From the NCBI GenBank assembly GCA_000720845.1, contig JODU01000031.1, positions 1 to 64,000 of the forward strand: a stretch of 64,000 nucleotides of DNA. Direction: 5' to 3'. Source of the stretch: Kitasatospora aureofaciens. GTDB taxonomy: Bacteria; Actinomycetota; Actinomycetes; Streptomycetales; Streptomycetaceae. The translations under genes were made by a program, and so were the position numbers. Below are positions 48,685-56,645 of this stretch, in pieces; within the stretch, counting starts at the first letter, position 1; every line of letters begins with the position of its first letter. The notes below the pieces were generated by a model, which was not told the origin of the DNA, did not search any database, and saw nothing but the letters and a program-made list of their open reading frames with translations.

Positions 48685-50050
48685 GGTGCGAGCGTACGCG
48701 ACGGCGGTGCGACTGGATCGCGGCCGTGTAGACGTCGGCGGTGGCGGCGGCGGCGCTGTCCCAGCCGAAGGACTGGGCGTGCCGGGCCGCGGCGTCGCCC
48801 ATGCGGGGCGTCAGCTCGGGGTTGTCGGCGAAATCGCGCAGTACGCGCGCGTAGGCGGCGGGATCGTGGCCGTGGACGAGGCGGCCGGTGTGTCCGTCGC
48901 GCACCGCGACCGGCAGCCCGCCCACCGCGGCGGCGAGCACCGGCGTACCGGCCGCCTGGGCCTCTATGGCGACCAGGCCGAAGGACTCGCTGTAGGACGG
49001 CATGACCAGCACGGACGCGGCCCGGAACCAGTCGGCGAGCTGTTCCTGGCCGACTGGCGGGCGGAAGCGCACGACGTCGGCGATGCCGAGCCGCGCGGCG
49101 AGCTTCTGCAGGCCCTCCGGCTTGGCGAGGCCGCTGCCGCTGGGGCCGCCGACGACGGGGACGACGATGCGGGAGCGCAGATCCGGGCGTTCGTCGAGGA
49201 GTACGGCGACGGCGCGCAGCAGGACGTCCGGCGCCTTCAGGGGCTGTATGCGGCCCGCGAAGAGCGGGATCAGCGCGTCCTGGGGCAGGCCGAGGCGGGC
49301 CCGGGCGGCGGCGCGGGCGTTCCCGTGCTGTCCCGGGCCGGGTACGGAGCCCTTGGGAAAGGGGCGGAACCGTTCGAGGTTCACGCCGGGGTGGACGACG
49401 GCGACCTTGTCGCGGTCGGCGGCGTAGTGGCGGACGAGTTCGTCGGCCTCCTCGGCCGTGTTGGCGATCAGCCGGTCGGAGGCGGCGACGATCTGGGTCT
49501 CGCCGATGACGCGGGCGGCCGGTTCGGGGGTGTCGCCCTCGGCCAGGTTGGCGTTCTTGACCTTGGCCATGGTGTGCATGGCGTGCACCAGGGGCGCGCC
49601 CCAGCGCTGGGCGGCGAGCCAGCCGACGTGGCCGGAGAGCCAGTAGTGGGAGTGCACGAGGTCGTAGTGGCCGGGGCGGTGGCCGGCCCAGGCCTGCATC
49701 ACGCCGTGGGTGAAGGCGCAGAGCTGGGCGGGCAGGTCCTCCTTGGCCAGGCCCTCGTACGGGCCCGCGTCGACGTGCCGGACGAGGACGCCGGGGGCCA
49801 GTTCGACGGCGGGCGGGAGGGCGGCGGTGGTGGCCCGCGTGAAGATCTCGACCTCGATGTTGATCGCGGCGAGGCGCTGGGCCAGCTCCACTATGTAGAC
49901 GTTCATGCCTCCGGCGTCGCCGGTGCCGGGCTGGTGGAGCGGTGAGGTGTGCACGGAGAGCATGGCGACGCGGCGGGGCCTGCGCGGCAGCCGGAGCCGC
50001 GGGGAGACCGTCGGTGAGCGACGCCCGAGCCTGCTGACGTACTGGCTCAC
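48677..50050 (-). CDS. mshA: D-inositol-3-phosphate glycosyltransferase MshA
   Basis: 457 aa from GTG 50050, chosen because AGGAGG lies eight bases upstream and the length fits the Streptomyces enzyme. GT4 fold: SVHTSPLHQPGTGDAGGMNV, DLVHSHYWLSGHVGWLAAQR, VHPGVNLERFRPFP, FAGRIQPLKAPDVLLRAVAV and the EX7E motif in YSESFGLVAIEAQAAGTPV. It transfers GlcNAc from UDP-GlcNAc to inositol phosphate, the first step of mycothiol, the actinobacterial thiol buffer. Divergent from a methyltransferase gene across 254 bp. Confidence 0.95.
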   Translation of the reverse strand: MSQYVSRLGRRSPTVSPRLRLPRRPRRVAMLSVHTSPLHQPGTGDAGGMNVYIVELAQRLAAINIEVEIFTRATTAALPPAVELAPGVLVRHVDAGPYEGLAKEDLPAQLCAFTHGVMQAWAGHRPGHYDLVHSHYWLSGHVGWLAAQRWGAPLVHAMHTMAKVKNANLAEGDTPEPAARVIGETQIVAASDRLIANTAEEADELVRHYAADRDKVAVVHPGVNLERFRPFPKGSVPGPGQHGNARAAARARLGLPQDALIPLFAGRIQPLKAPDVLLRAVAVLLDERPDLRSRIVVPVVGGPSGSGLAKPEGLQKLAARLGIADVVRFRPPVGQEQLADWFRAASVLVMPSYSESFGLVAIEAQAAGTPVLAAAVGGLPVAVRDGHTGRLVHGHDPAAYARVLRDFADNPELTPRMGDAAARHAQSFGWDSAAAATADVYTAAIQSHRRRVRSHHG

Positions 50051-50304
50051 GAGCCGTTCCTCCTCGCTGCGGGCATGCCGGTCGGAGGGCCTGGGATGCC
50101 CTCCAAGGGGTGGGAACACCGGACGGGCGGTGCTCCATTCCGGTTTTCCGACCTTTGCCGAATCATTACCGTCGATCGCTCAACCGTTCGAGGGGCCTTC
50201 GGGTCCCCCACTCGGGTCGGTGGCGCCGGGAGCCCTGCCCTGGTGTGCGGGTACCACCATCCCGTGGACGAATGCCGGACGGCCGGCCGCATACCCTCGT
50301 AGTC

Positions 50305-51120
50305 ATGCCACCCCGCGCCACCGCCCCCCGCCCCGTGGGCACGGTCACGCGCGGGACGACCAATCCCAACCGGCTGCGCCGCATGGACCGCTGGATCGCG
50401 GCCGTGCACGGTGCCGAACTGCGCCGCGCCGTCGAGCCCGTCGCCGTCGACCTCGGCTACGGCGCCGCCCCCTGGACCGCCGTGGAACTGCTGCACCGCC
50501 TGCGCACGGTCGCGCCGCACGCGCGCGTGGTGGGCGTCGAGATCGACCCGGCCCGGGTGGCGGCGGCCCGGCCGTACGCGCGCGCGGGGCTGGATTTCCG
50601 GCACGGCGGCTTCGAGGTCCCCGTCTCCCGGCCGCCGCTGCTGATCCGCGCGGCGAACGTGCTGCGCCAGTACGACGAGGACGAGGTGGCCGCCGTCTGG
50701 CGGCGGCTGTGCGCGCGGCTCGCGCCCGTGTCGGAGCACTCGCGCGGGGGGCTCCTGGTCGAGGGGACGTGCGACGAGATCGGGCGCCGGCACGTGTGGG
50801 TGGCGCTCGGGCCCGAGGGGCCGCGCACGGTCACCTTCGCGACCCGGCTCGGCTCCCTGGACCACCCCTCCGACCTGGCCGAACGGCTGCCGAAGGCGCT
50901 CATCCACCGCAATGTCCCCGGCGAGCCCGTGCACGCCTTCCTGCGCGACTTCGACCGCGCCTGGGCCGCCGCCGCGCCCTACGCCTCCTACGGCGCCCGG
51001 CAGCGCTGGATGCGGGCCGTGCGGGACCTGACGGCCGACTGGCCGGTGACGGACGGGCCGGTGCGGTGGCGGCAGGGCGAAGTGACGGTGCGGTGGGAGG
51101 CGTTGGCGCCCCGCGCGTGA
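50305..51120 (+). CDS. SAM-dependent methyltransferase-like protein
   Basis: 271 aa. PNRLRRMDRWIAAVHGAELR, motif I AVDLGYGAAPWTAVELLHRL (glycine-poor), VVGVEIDPARVAAARPYARA as motif II, and RAANVLRQYDEDEVAAVWRR, GGLLVEGTCDEIGRRHVWVA further on. A class I methyltransferase fold is likely; substrate unknown. It is the constant neighbour of mshA in Streptomyces as far as I recall. A heptamer array starts 24 bp behind the stop. Confidence 0.85.
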   Translation: MPPRATAPRPVGTVTRGTTNPNRLRRMDRWIAAVHGAELRRAVEPVAVDLGYGAAPWTAVELLHRLRTVAPHARVVGVEIDPARVAAARPYARAGLDFRHGGFEVPVSRPPLLIRAANVLRQYDEDEVAAVWRRLCARLAPVSEHSRGGLLVEGTCDEIGRRHVWVALGPEGPRTVTFATRLGSLDHPSDLAERLPKALIHRNVPGEPVHAFLRDFDRAWAAAAPYASYGARQRWMRAVRDLTADWPVTDGPVRWRQGEVTVRWEALAPRA

Positions 51121-51143
51121 ACCGGCGGCGACGGCACGCCCCC

Positions 51144-51225
51144 GGCCGCTGGCCGCTGGCCGCTGGCCGCTGGCCGCTGGCCGCTGGCCGCTGGCCGCTG
51201 GCCGCTGGCCGCTGGCCGCTGGCCG
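51144..51225. repeat. heptamer tandem array (GGCCGCT x 11)
   Basis: Eleven perfect head-to-tail copies of GGCCGCT (51144-51220) and a partial twelfth GGCCG. Non-coding, 24 bp after the methyltransferase and 155 bp before the NlpC/P60 start. The copy number is likely to vary by slippage. Confidence 0.95.
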
Positions 51226-51379
51226 GGAACGATCTCCGTGCGGCGTTCGTCACACACCGAGGGAAACAATCGAGGGGAAGCAGGAGGACAGCACGGCCTC
51301 TGTCGCTTTCCGCGCCGGCGTGGCACGATCCCCCGAGCGACCTATGTTACTGACGGTTAATCAGTTTTGGGGGCGAGGT

Positions 51380-52516
51380 ATGCGTACGGGGAAGCGTGGC
51401 TTGACGACCGCTGCCGTGACCGTGGTCTGCGCGATCACCGTGCTGGCGGCACCGGGCACGGCGTTCGCGGACCCGGGTCCCTCGGCCTCACCGTCACCGT
51501 CGACGTCACCGGGCGGCCCCGGTGCCTCCGCCGCCCCGGGCGCCACGCCCGGCAAGGACCTCGAAGCCGTGCGCAAGAAGCTCGACAGGCTCTATCGCGC
51601 GGCGGCCTCGGCCACGGAGGAGTACAACGCCGCCGAGGAGAAGGCCGACAAGCAGAACGCCGAGATCGTCGAGCTGGCCAAGAAGATCGTGAAGGGCCAG
51701 GAGAAGCTGGACGGGCTGAAGGACCGCGCGGCGGCCGCGGCCCGCGCCCAGTACCGCACCGGCGGCCTGCCCGACGGGGCGAAGCTCGTCCTGAGCGACG
51801 ACCCCGAGGACTTCCTCGACGGCACCGGCCGGGTGATCCAGGGCCAGCGGGCCACCAAGGGCCTGCTCGGCGAGCTGACCCGCGCCCAGGAGGACCTGAG
51901 AACCTACGCGGCGGACGCCTCCGCCCGCTTCAAGGAACTGGAGGCGAACCGCAAGGCCAAGGCCACCGCCCAGAAGAAGATCGAGAAGCAGATCGCGGCG
52001 GCCGAGAAGCTGGAGTCCGAGCTGGAGCAGGAGGAGAAGGAGCGCCTCGCCCGGCTGGAGCGGGAGGCGCAGGCCAAGGCCCAGACCGCCTGGCTCGACT
52101 CCGGCATCGTGAAGGACCTCGACGCCGAGGCGACCGGGCGGGGCCGCAAGGCGGTCGAGTACGCCACCGCCCAGATCGGCAAGCCGTACCAGTGGGGTGC
52201 CGAGGGCCCGAAGTCCTACGACTGCTCCGGCCTGACCTCACAGGCATGGGTGGCGGCCGGGAAGGCGATCCCCCGCACCTCGCAGCAGCAGTGGAAGCAG
52301 CTCCGGCACGTCGCCGTCGAGGACATGCGCCCCGGCGACCTGATCATCTACTTCGACGACGCCAGCCACGTCGGCATGTACGTGGGTGACGGCTCCGTCG
52401 TGCACGCCCCGCGCCCGGGGCGCTCGATCACCCTCGCCGGCGCGGGCTCGATGCCGATCCTCGGCGTGGTCCGGCCGGACACGGCCCCGGCGCAGGCACC
52501 CTCCCCCAAGGGATGA
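51380..52516 (+). CDS. secreted NlpC/P60 peptidoglycan hydrolase
   Basis: 378 aa from ATG 51380. Sec signal peptide with likely cleavage after Ala30 (GTAFA-DP). Ser/Pro linker, a coiled-coil region of about 60-265 (KKLDRLYRAAASATEEYNAA, ASARFKELEANRKAKATAQK), then NlpC/P60 at about 275-365: catalytic Cys in SYDCSGLTSQAWVAAGKAIP and His in FDDASHVGMYVGDGSVVHAP. It cuts stem-peptide bonds; the coiled coil keeps such enzymes inactive until activated. A GTTAC...GTTAA direct repeat lies 20-34 bp before the start. Confidence 0.93.
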   Translation: MRTGKRGLTTAAVTVVCAITVLAAPGTAFADPGPSASPSPSTSPGGPGASAAPGATPGKDLEAVRKKLDRLYRAAASATEEYNAAEEKADKQNAEIVELAKKIVKGQEKLDGLKDRAAAAARAQYRTGGLPDGAKLVLSDDPEDFLDGTGRVIQGQRATKGLLGELTRAQEDLRTYAADASARFKELEANRKAKATAQKKIEKQIAAAEKLESELEQEEKERLARLEREAQAKAQTAWLDSGIVKDLDAEATGRGRKAVEYATAQIGKPYQWGAEGPKSYDCSGLTSQAWVAAGKAIPRTSQQQWKQLRHVAVEDMRPGDLIIYFDDASHVGMYVGDGSVVHAPRPGRSITLAGAGSMPILGVVRPDTAPAQAPSPKG

Positions 52517-52786
52517 CGCGGGCCACGCGCCCCGCGCCGGGCACGTGAGGCGGGCCACGTGACCCAGTCCACGCCCGGCGCCCGCCCCGCGTGACGTTCG
52601 TCATCCCAGGTCCCCGGGCGGGGTGTCCAACTGCGGGGGAAAACGCGGCATATGACGGTGGCCGATGGCCGCCCGACGTGTTCTGGACCATTCCGCAGCG
52701 GCGCTGTCACCCGCTATGGTCCCCGTCGGTGGGTCGAGGTCCCTCGCCCCGCCATGCCCTCGGGGGGAGGGAAGGAAACCAAGACG

Positions 52787-54286
52787 ATGCCCGTACCCGT
52801 ACCGCGGCAGAGGGCGATCCCGGCCGTGGAGTGTGGTCAGGCGCCCGCCGCGTCCCCGGACAGCGGCCCTTCCACGGAACAGGCCCCGCCCGGGACACGT
52901 CCGGCCGAGAACCCCGCCGACCGGCGGGAGAACCCCACGGAGAAGCGCGAGAAGCCCACGGACACCAGCCCCGAAACCAGCACCGGCCCCGGCGCCGGCA
53001 CCGGCACGGACGCAGGCACCGACCGCACGCACAGCGGCCGGGCCGAGACCGCCCGGGCGGAGACCGCGGCTCCCACGAACCTGACCGTGCTGCTGATCGA
53101 GGACGATCCGGCCGGTTCGCCGATCGTGCCCGACCTGCTCGACCAGGCCGGCAAGCCGATCCGCGTCCGCACTGCCCGCAACCTCACCGAGGCCGGGCGG
53201 CTGCTGACCGACGACGTCCACTGCATCCTGCTGGACCTCGCCCTGTCCGCCCCCGCCCCGGCCCGCACCGGCGCGGACGGCGGTGGCAGCGGCACGGGCG
53301 CAGCGGCGGGCGACGACGAGCTGGCGGTGCTCCGGCACGTCCTGGAGCTGGCGCCCCGGCACGCCGTGCTCGCCCTCACCTCCTCCAGCGACGCCGAGCG
53401 CGGCGCCGAGGCGGTGGCGGTCGGCGCGCAGGACTACCTGTTCCGCGACGAGCTGGACGGCCGCCTGCTGAGCCGCGCGATCCGCTACGCCGTCGAGCGC
53501 AAGCGGTCCGACTCGGCGGAGCGGCGGCTGGCCGAGGGCAAGCTGCGCGCGCAGGAGAACCGCCGCCTGGAGCGCGGCCTGCTGCCGACCCCGCTGCTGG
53601 CCGGCTCCCCGCTGCGCTTCGCCGCCCGCTACCGTCCGGGCCGCTCGCGCGCGCTGCTGGGCGGCGACTTCTACGACGTCGTCCGCACCCCGGACGGCAC
53701 CGTGCACGCCATGATCGGCGACGTCTGCGGGCACGGCCCGGACGAGGCGGCGCTCGGCGTGGAGCTGCGGATCGCCTGGCGGGCGCTGACCCTGGCCGGG
53801 CTCTGCGGCGACGAGCTGCTGGGCACGCTCCAGCAGGTGCTGGAGCACGAGCGTTCGGACGACGAGATCTTCGCGACCCTGTGTGCCGTGGACATCTCCC
53901 CGGACGGCCGCCGCGCGGGCCTGTGCCTGGCCGGGCACCCGTCCCCGCTGCTCAGCCGCCCGGGCATGCCCGCACGTCTGCTGCCCTACGACAACAACGG
54001 CCCGGCGCTGGGGCTGCTGCCGGGCGCCCGCTGGCCGCGGATGCAGGTGGAGCTGGGCGCCGAGTGGAGCCTGATGCTGTACACCGACGGCCTGATCGAG
54101 GGCCACGTCGGCGGGGGCCGGGAGCGGCTCGGCCAAGACGGCATGGTGGAGATGGTCCGCCGCCAGCTCGCCGAGGGCCTGGCCGGCGAGGATCTGCTGC
54201 GGGCGACCGTCAACGAGGTCCGCGAACTCAACGGCGGCGAGCTGGCGGACGACCTGGCCGTGGTGCTGCTGGACCGGACGGCCTGA
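52787..54286 (+). CDS. receiver-domain PP2C (SpoIIE-type) phosphatase
   Basis: 499 aa. Residues 1-95 are disordered, Thr/Glu/Pro-rich. Receiver at about 98-235: VLLIEDDPAGSPIVPDLLDQ, phospho-acceptor Asp in CILLDLALSAP, LALTSSSDAERGAEAVAVGA, DYLFRDELDGRLL. The conserved Lys near DYL is Arg, and a Gly/Ala insertion follows the Asp. A helical linker leads to the phosphatase: LLGGDFYDVVRTPDGTVHAM, IGDVCGHGPDEAALGVELRI, MLYTDGLIEG and LADDLAVVLLDR with all metal aspartates. It dephosphorylates an anti-anti-sigma protein; that partner is not in the window. Confidence 0.93.
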   Translation: MPVPVPRQRAIPAVECGQAPAASPDSGPSTEQAPPGTRPAENPADRRENPTEKREKPTDTSPETSTGPGAGTGTDAGTDRTHSGRAETARAETAAPTNLTVLLIEDDPAGSPIVPDLLDQAGKPIRVRTARNLTEAGRLLTDDVHCILLDLALSAPAPARTGADGGGSGTGAAAGDDELAVLRHVLELAPRHAVLALTSSSDAERGAEAVAVGAQDYLFRDELDGRLLSRAIRYAVERKRSDSAERRLAEGKLRAQENRRLERGLLPTPLLAGSPLRFAARYRPGRSRALLGGDFYDVVRTPDGTVHAMIGDVCGHGPDEAALGVELRIAWRALTLAGLCGDELLGTLQQVLEHERSDDEIFATLCAVDISPDGRRAGLCLAGHPSPLLSRPGMPARLLPYDNNGPALGLLPGARWPRMQVELGAEWSLMLYTDGLIEGHVGGGRERLGQDGMVEMVRRQLAEGLAGEDLLRATVNEVRELNGGELADDLAVVLLDRTA

Positions 54287-54323
54287 GCCGCCCGGTCCCG
54301 GTGCCCCCGCGTGGGGACTCCCG

Positions 54324-54677
54324 TCAGCGTCCGCCGTTGTACGGGCCGTAGGGGCCGTCGCTGCTGGAGCCGCGGCGGCTGCTGCGGCCGCCGCCGGACA
54401 GGCCGCGCAGCGCGGGCCGTACGTCGACCATGTACACGATCGTCGCGATGAGACCGATGATCGGCAGGAACGACAGGATGTTGAAGATCAGGTTCACCAC
54501 GAAGGCGATCCCGAGGATGATCAGCCAGAAGGGCTTGGTCTTCTTGTCGGCCGCGCGGTAGGCGTCCTCGCGGCGCGTGGCGGCGTCGATCAAAGCGAAG
54601 CCGCTGAAAAGGATCAGGGCGATGCTCAGCAGCCACATGAAGCCTGCGAACCCCTGCATCAGCACAACGTCCACCAC
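54324..54677 (-). CDS. DUF2516 membrane protein
   Basis: 117 aa. Helix 1 GFMWLLSIALILFSGFALID, the family mark REDAYRAADKKTKPFWLIIL, helices 2-3 through FNILSFLPIIGLIATIVYMV, then a Gly/Ser/Arg tail. Small actinobacterial membrane protein of unknown role. The start is uncertain: GTG 54677 or ATG 54659; neither has a clear ribosome site. Confidence 0.85.
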   Translation of the reverse strand: MVDVVLMQGFAGFMWLLSIALILFSGFALIDAATRREDAYRAADKKTKPFWLIILGIAFVVNLIFNILSFLPIIGLIATIVYMVDVRPALRGLSGGGRSSRRGSSSDGPYGPYNGGR

Positions 54678-54719
54678 CAGAATCGGATCGTCATTACGCG
54701 GTCACCGTACCCGCAGAAC

Positions 54720-54748
54720 GGGCCGGACACCCCAAGGGTGCCCGGCCC
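54720..54748 (-). terminator. terminator behind the HbhA-like gene
   Basis: GGGCCGGACACCC and GGGTGCCCGGCCC form a 13-bp stem with one mismatch and a 3-base loop, 24 bp past the stop of the leftward HbhA-like gene. Confidence 0.75.
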
Positions 54749-54772
54749 GCTCCCCGCTCGTAGTGCCCTGCC

Positions 54773-55399
54773 CTACTTGGCGGGCGGCGTCGTCTTCTTG
54801 GCGGTGGTGCTCTTCTTGGCGGGGGCCTTGCGCGGGGCGGGGGTCTTCTTCGCCGCGGCGGTCTTGTCCTCGGTGACCCGGACCGGCTCGGACTTGGGCG
54901 TCGCGGGCTTGGCCGGGGCGGGTTTGGCCGGCTCGACGGCCACGGCGAGGTCCTCCACGTCCTCGGCGAGGTCCTCGATGCCGTCGGCGGCCTGGCCGCG
55001 CCAGGTGCGGACCGCCTGCTCGCCGCGCTCGGCGACCTTCTCGTAGGTCTCCCGGGCCTTGACGGCGTACTCGGCGGCGACGCCGACGGAGCGCAGCGCG
55101 AGGTCCTGGGCGGTCTCCCCGAGCTTCTTGAAGTCGGCGTCGAGGGAGCCGAAGAGCTCGTTGGCCTTGGCCTGGAGGCTCCCCTGGGTCTCCTTGACGC
55201 GGGCCGTCGCCTTCTCCTGGACGGCCTTCGGGTCGGTGTTGCGAACGGCGTCGATCCGCGCCGGGGCCTCCGCGCGCAGCTGCTCCACCAGCACCGGCAC
55301 CTTCTTGGCCTGCTGGAAGGCGAGGTCGGCGGTGCCCGCGGCGAAGTAGAGCGGGGTGGGGTCGCTGAAGGTCTTGCGCAGGTCGTCGGTGATGGCCAT
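54773..55399 (-). CDS. HbhA-like coiled-coil protein with Lys/Ala/Pro tail
   Basis: 208 aa from ATG 55399 behind GGAGG. Helical N part (DDLRKTFSDPTPLYFAAGTA, KVPVLVEQLRAEAPARIDAV, ELFGSLDADFKKLGETAQDL) and a C-terminal tail of KKTPAPRKAPAKKSTTAKK type. The plan is that of mycobacterial heparin-binding haemagglutinin, which binds polyanions and lipid surfaces; in Streptomyces a role in cell-envelope or nucleoid association is as likely. Follows the XRE gene at 22 bp and should be co-transcribed with it. Confidence 0.85.
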   Translation of the reverse strand: MAITDDLRKTFSDPTPLYFAAGTADLAFQQAKKVPVLVEQLRAEAPARIDAVRNTDPKAVQEKATARVKETQGSLQAKANELFGSLDADFKKLGETAQDLALRSVGVAAEYAVKARETYEKVAERGEQAVRTWRGQAADGIEDLAEDVEDLAVAVEPAKPAPAKPATPKSEPVRVTEDKTAAAKKTPAPRKAPAKKSTTAKKTTPPAK

Positions 55400-55421
55400 G
55401 GTGATGGTCCTCCGGAATTGC

Positions 55422-55871
55422 CTATGAATGAGGGTTTTTGGTCGGTTCAGCCCCGTCGACAGCGGCACCGGCGTCGGCGTCGGCATGCACACCCGCGTCC
55501 GCGGCGGCGTCCGCGTCGGCCCCGAACCCGTTCTCCTTGCGGAAGGACTCGTAGACCTGGAGCAGCACCTGCTTCTGCCGCTCGTTCAGCGAGGGGTCGG
55601 CAAGGATGACCGCACGCGTCTCCACGTCGTCCCGGTCCCGCTCCGCGTCGAGGATCCCCGCGCGGACGTACAGCGTCTCGGCGGAGATCCGCAGCGCCTT
55701 GGCGACCTGCTGGAGCACCTCCGCGCTCGGCTTGCGCAGCCCGCGCTCGATCTGGCTCAGGTACGGGTTGGACACCCCCGCGGCATCGGCGAGCTGCCGC
55801 AACGACAGCTGCGCGTTGCGCCGCTGCTCGCGCAGGTACTCACCGAGATTGCCGACGTTGAGCGATGCCAT
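55422..55871 (-). CDS. XRE-family DNA-binding protein
   Basis: 149 aa from the ATG that gives MASLNVGNLGEYLREQRRNA. HTH: LSLRQLADAAGVSNPYLSQI, ERGLRKPSAEVLQQVAKALR, then ISAETLYVRAGILDAERDRD. The tail is Asp/Ala-rich. The ribosome site GGAGG sits unusually close to the ATG. Palindromic CTTGCAAG/GCTTGC elements upstream suggest self-control. Heads an operon with the HbhA-like gene. Confidence 0.88.
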   Translation of the reverse strand: MASLNVGNLGEYLREQRRNAQLSLRQLADAAGVSNPYLSQIERGLRKPSAEVLQQVAKALRISAETLYVRAGILDAERDRDDVETRAVILADPSLNERQKQVLLQVYESFRKENGFGADADAAADAGVHADADAGAAVDGAEPTKNPHS

Positions 55872-55888
55872 GCCTCCACCATGCAGCA

Positions 55889-55922
55889 GCTTGCTAACTA
55901 TTGCAAGCACCCTGCTTGCAAG
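55889..55922 (-). promoter_or_regulatory. operator-like repeats upstream of the XRE gene
   Basis: GCTTGC (55889-55894) and GCAAGC (55903-55908) form an 8-bp-spaced inverted repeat; CTTGCAAG at 55915-55922 is a third, palindromic copy. On the reverse strand TTGCAA and TAGTTA give a possible short-spaced promoter inside them. Confidence 0.6.
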
Positions 55923-55985
55923 AGTGCACCCGCGGCTCCGCACCGGACTGCCGCACCCGAGGGCGCGTGAGCGGGTCGGGCCGGG

Positions 55986-56552
55986 TCACAGCAACCGGTC
56001 GACCAGCCCGTCGATGTAGTCCGGGGTGAGCGTGTCCATGCCGAACAGGACGCGGATGTACATCGGGGCCAGGACGTGGTCCAGCACGTCGAGCGCGTCG
56101 GGTGCGGGCTCGCCGCGGTCACGGGCGCGATCGAGCATGGACTGCAGTTGCCTGGTGCGTTCGTCGCGGAGGTCGTCACGGGCCCGCACACCCTGCTCAC
56201 CGATGCTCGGCAGGGCCACGGCCAGGCGCACCAGCAACAGGCCGTCGGGTCCGGTGATCTCGCGGGCCACCTGGGCCGCGTAGGTGCGCAGGTCACCGGC
56301 GAGGCTCCCGGTGTCGGGCATCGGCGACCGGGCGTCGAGGCGGGTGAGCGCCACGTCGGTGAGCAGGGTTTCCAGGTCGCCCCACCGGCGATAGATGCTG
56401 CTGTCGGCCACGCCCGCGCGGACCGCGACGTCGCCGACGGTGAACTTGCCGTAGCCGCGCTCGCCGATCAGATCGGTGACGGCCCGGTGCACCTGCGCGC
56501 CAACGCGGGCACTGCGCCCGCCGGGCCGCCGGGCTCGCTGTCCTTCGTCCAT
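55986..56552 (-). CDS. TetR-family repressor (of the adjacent MFS gene)
   Basis: 188 aa. HTH: VGAQVHRAVTDLIGERGYGK, FTVGDVAVRAGVADSSIYRR, WGDLETLLTDVALTRLDARS. The C-terminal domain is of the TetR_C_16/AcrR helper kind (SLAGDLRTYAAQVAREITGP). Divergent from the MFS gene; a perfect palindrome and a promoter lie between. Substrate-responsive repression of the pump is the natural model. Confidence 0.92.
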   Translation of the reverse strand: MDEGQRARRPGGRSARVGAQVHRAVTDLIGERGYGKFTVGDVAVRAGVADSSIYRRWGDLETLLTDVALTRLDARSPMPDTGSLAGDLRTYAAQVAREITGPDGLLLVRLAVALPSIGEQGVRARDDLRDERTRQLQSMLDRARDRGEPAPDALDVLDHVLAPMYIRVLFGMDTLTPDYIDGLVDRLL

Positions 56553-56577
56553 GCGCCCACATTAACGCAGTCACCAC

Positions 56578-56634
56578 TTGCGTTTACGGAGCGGCCCTCC
56601 TTATAGTCTCCAAACGCAGCCGCAGGCTGCGTTT
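56578..56634 (+). promoter_or_regulatory. promoter and TetR operator of the MFS gene
   Basis: TTGCGT (56578-56583), 18 bp, TATAGT (56602-56607): a good vegetative promoter. Directly behind, AAACGCAGCC (56612-56621) and GGCTGCGTTT (56625-56634) form a perfect 10-bp inverted repeat with a GCA centre covering the likely transcript start. A further GCGTTT half lies in the -35 region. Confidence 0.82.
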
Positions 56635-56645
56635 AGTGCGCTCGG

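Noticed and set aside
51226..51379. Riboswitch (c-di-AMP type) before the NlpC/P60 gene
   Set aside because: Such riboswitches control some Streptomyces cell-wall hydrolases, but the conserved core sequence blocks are not present here.
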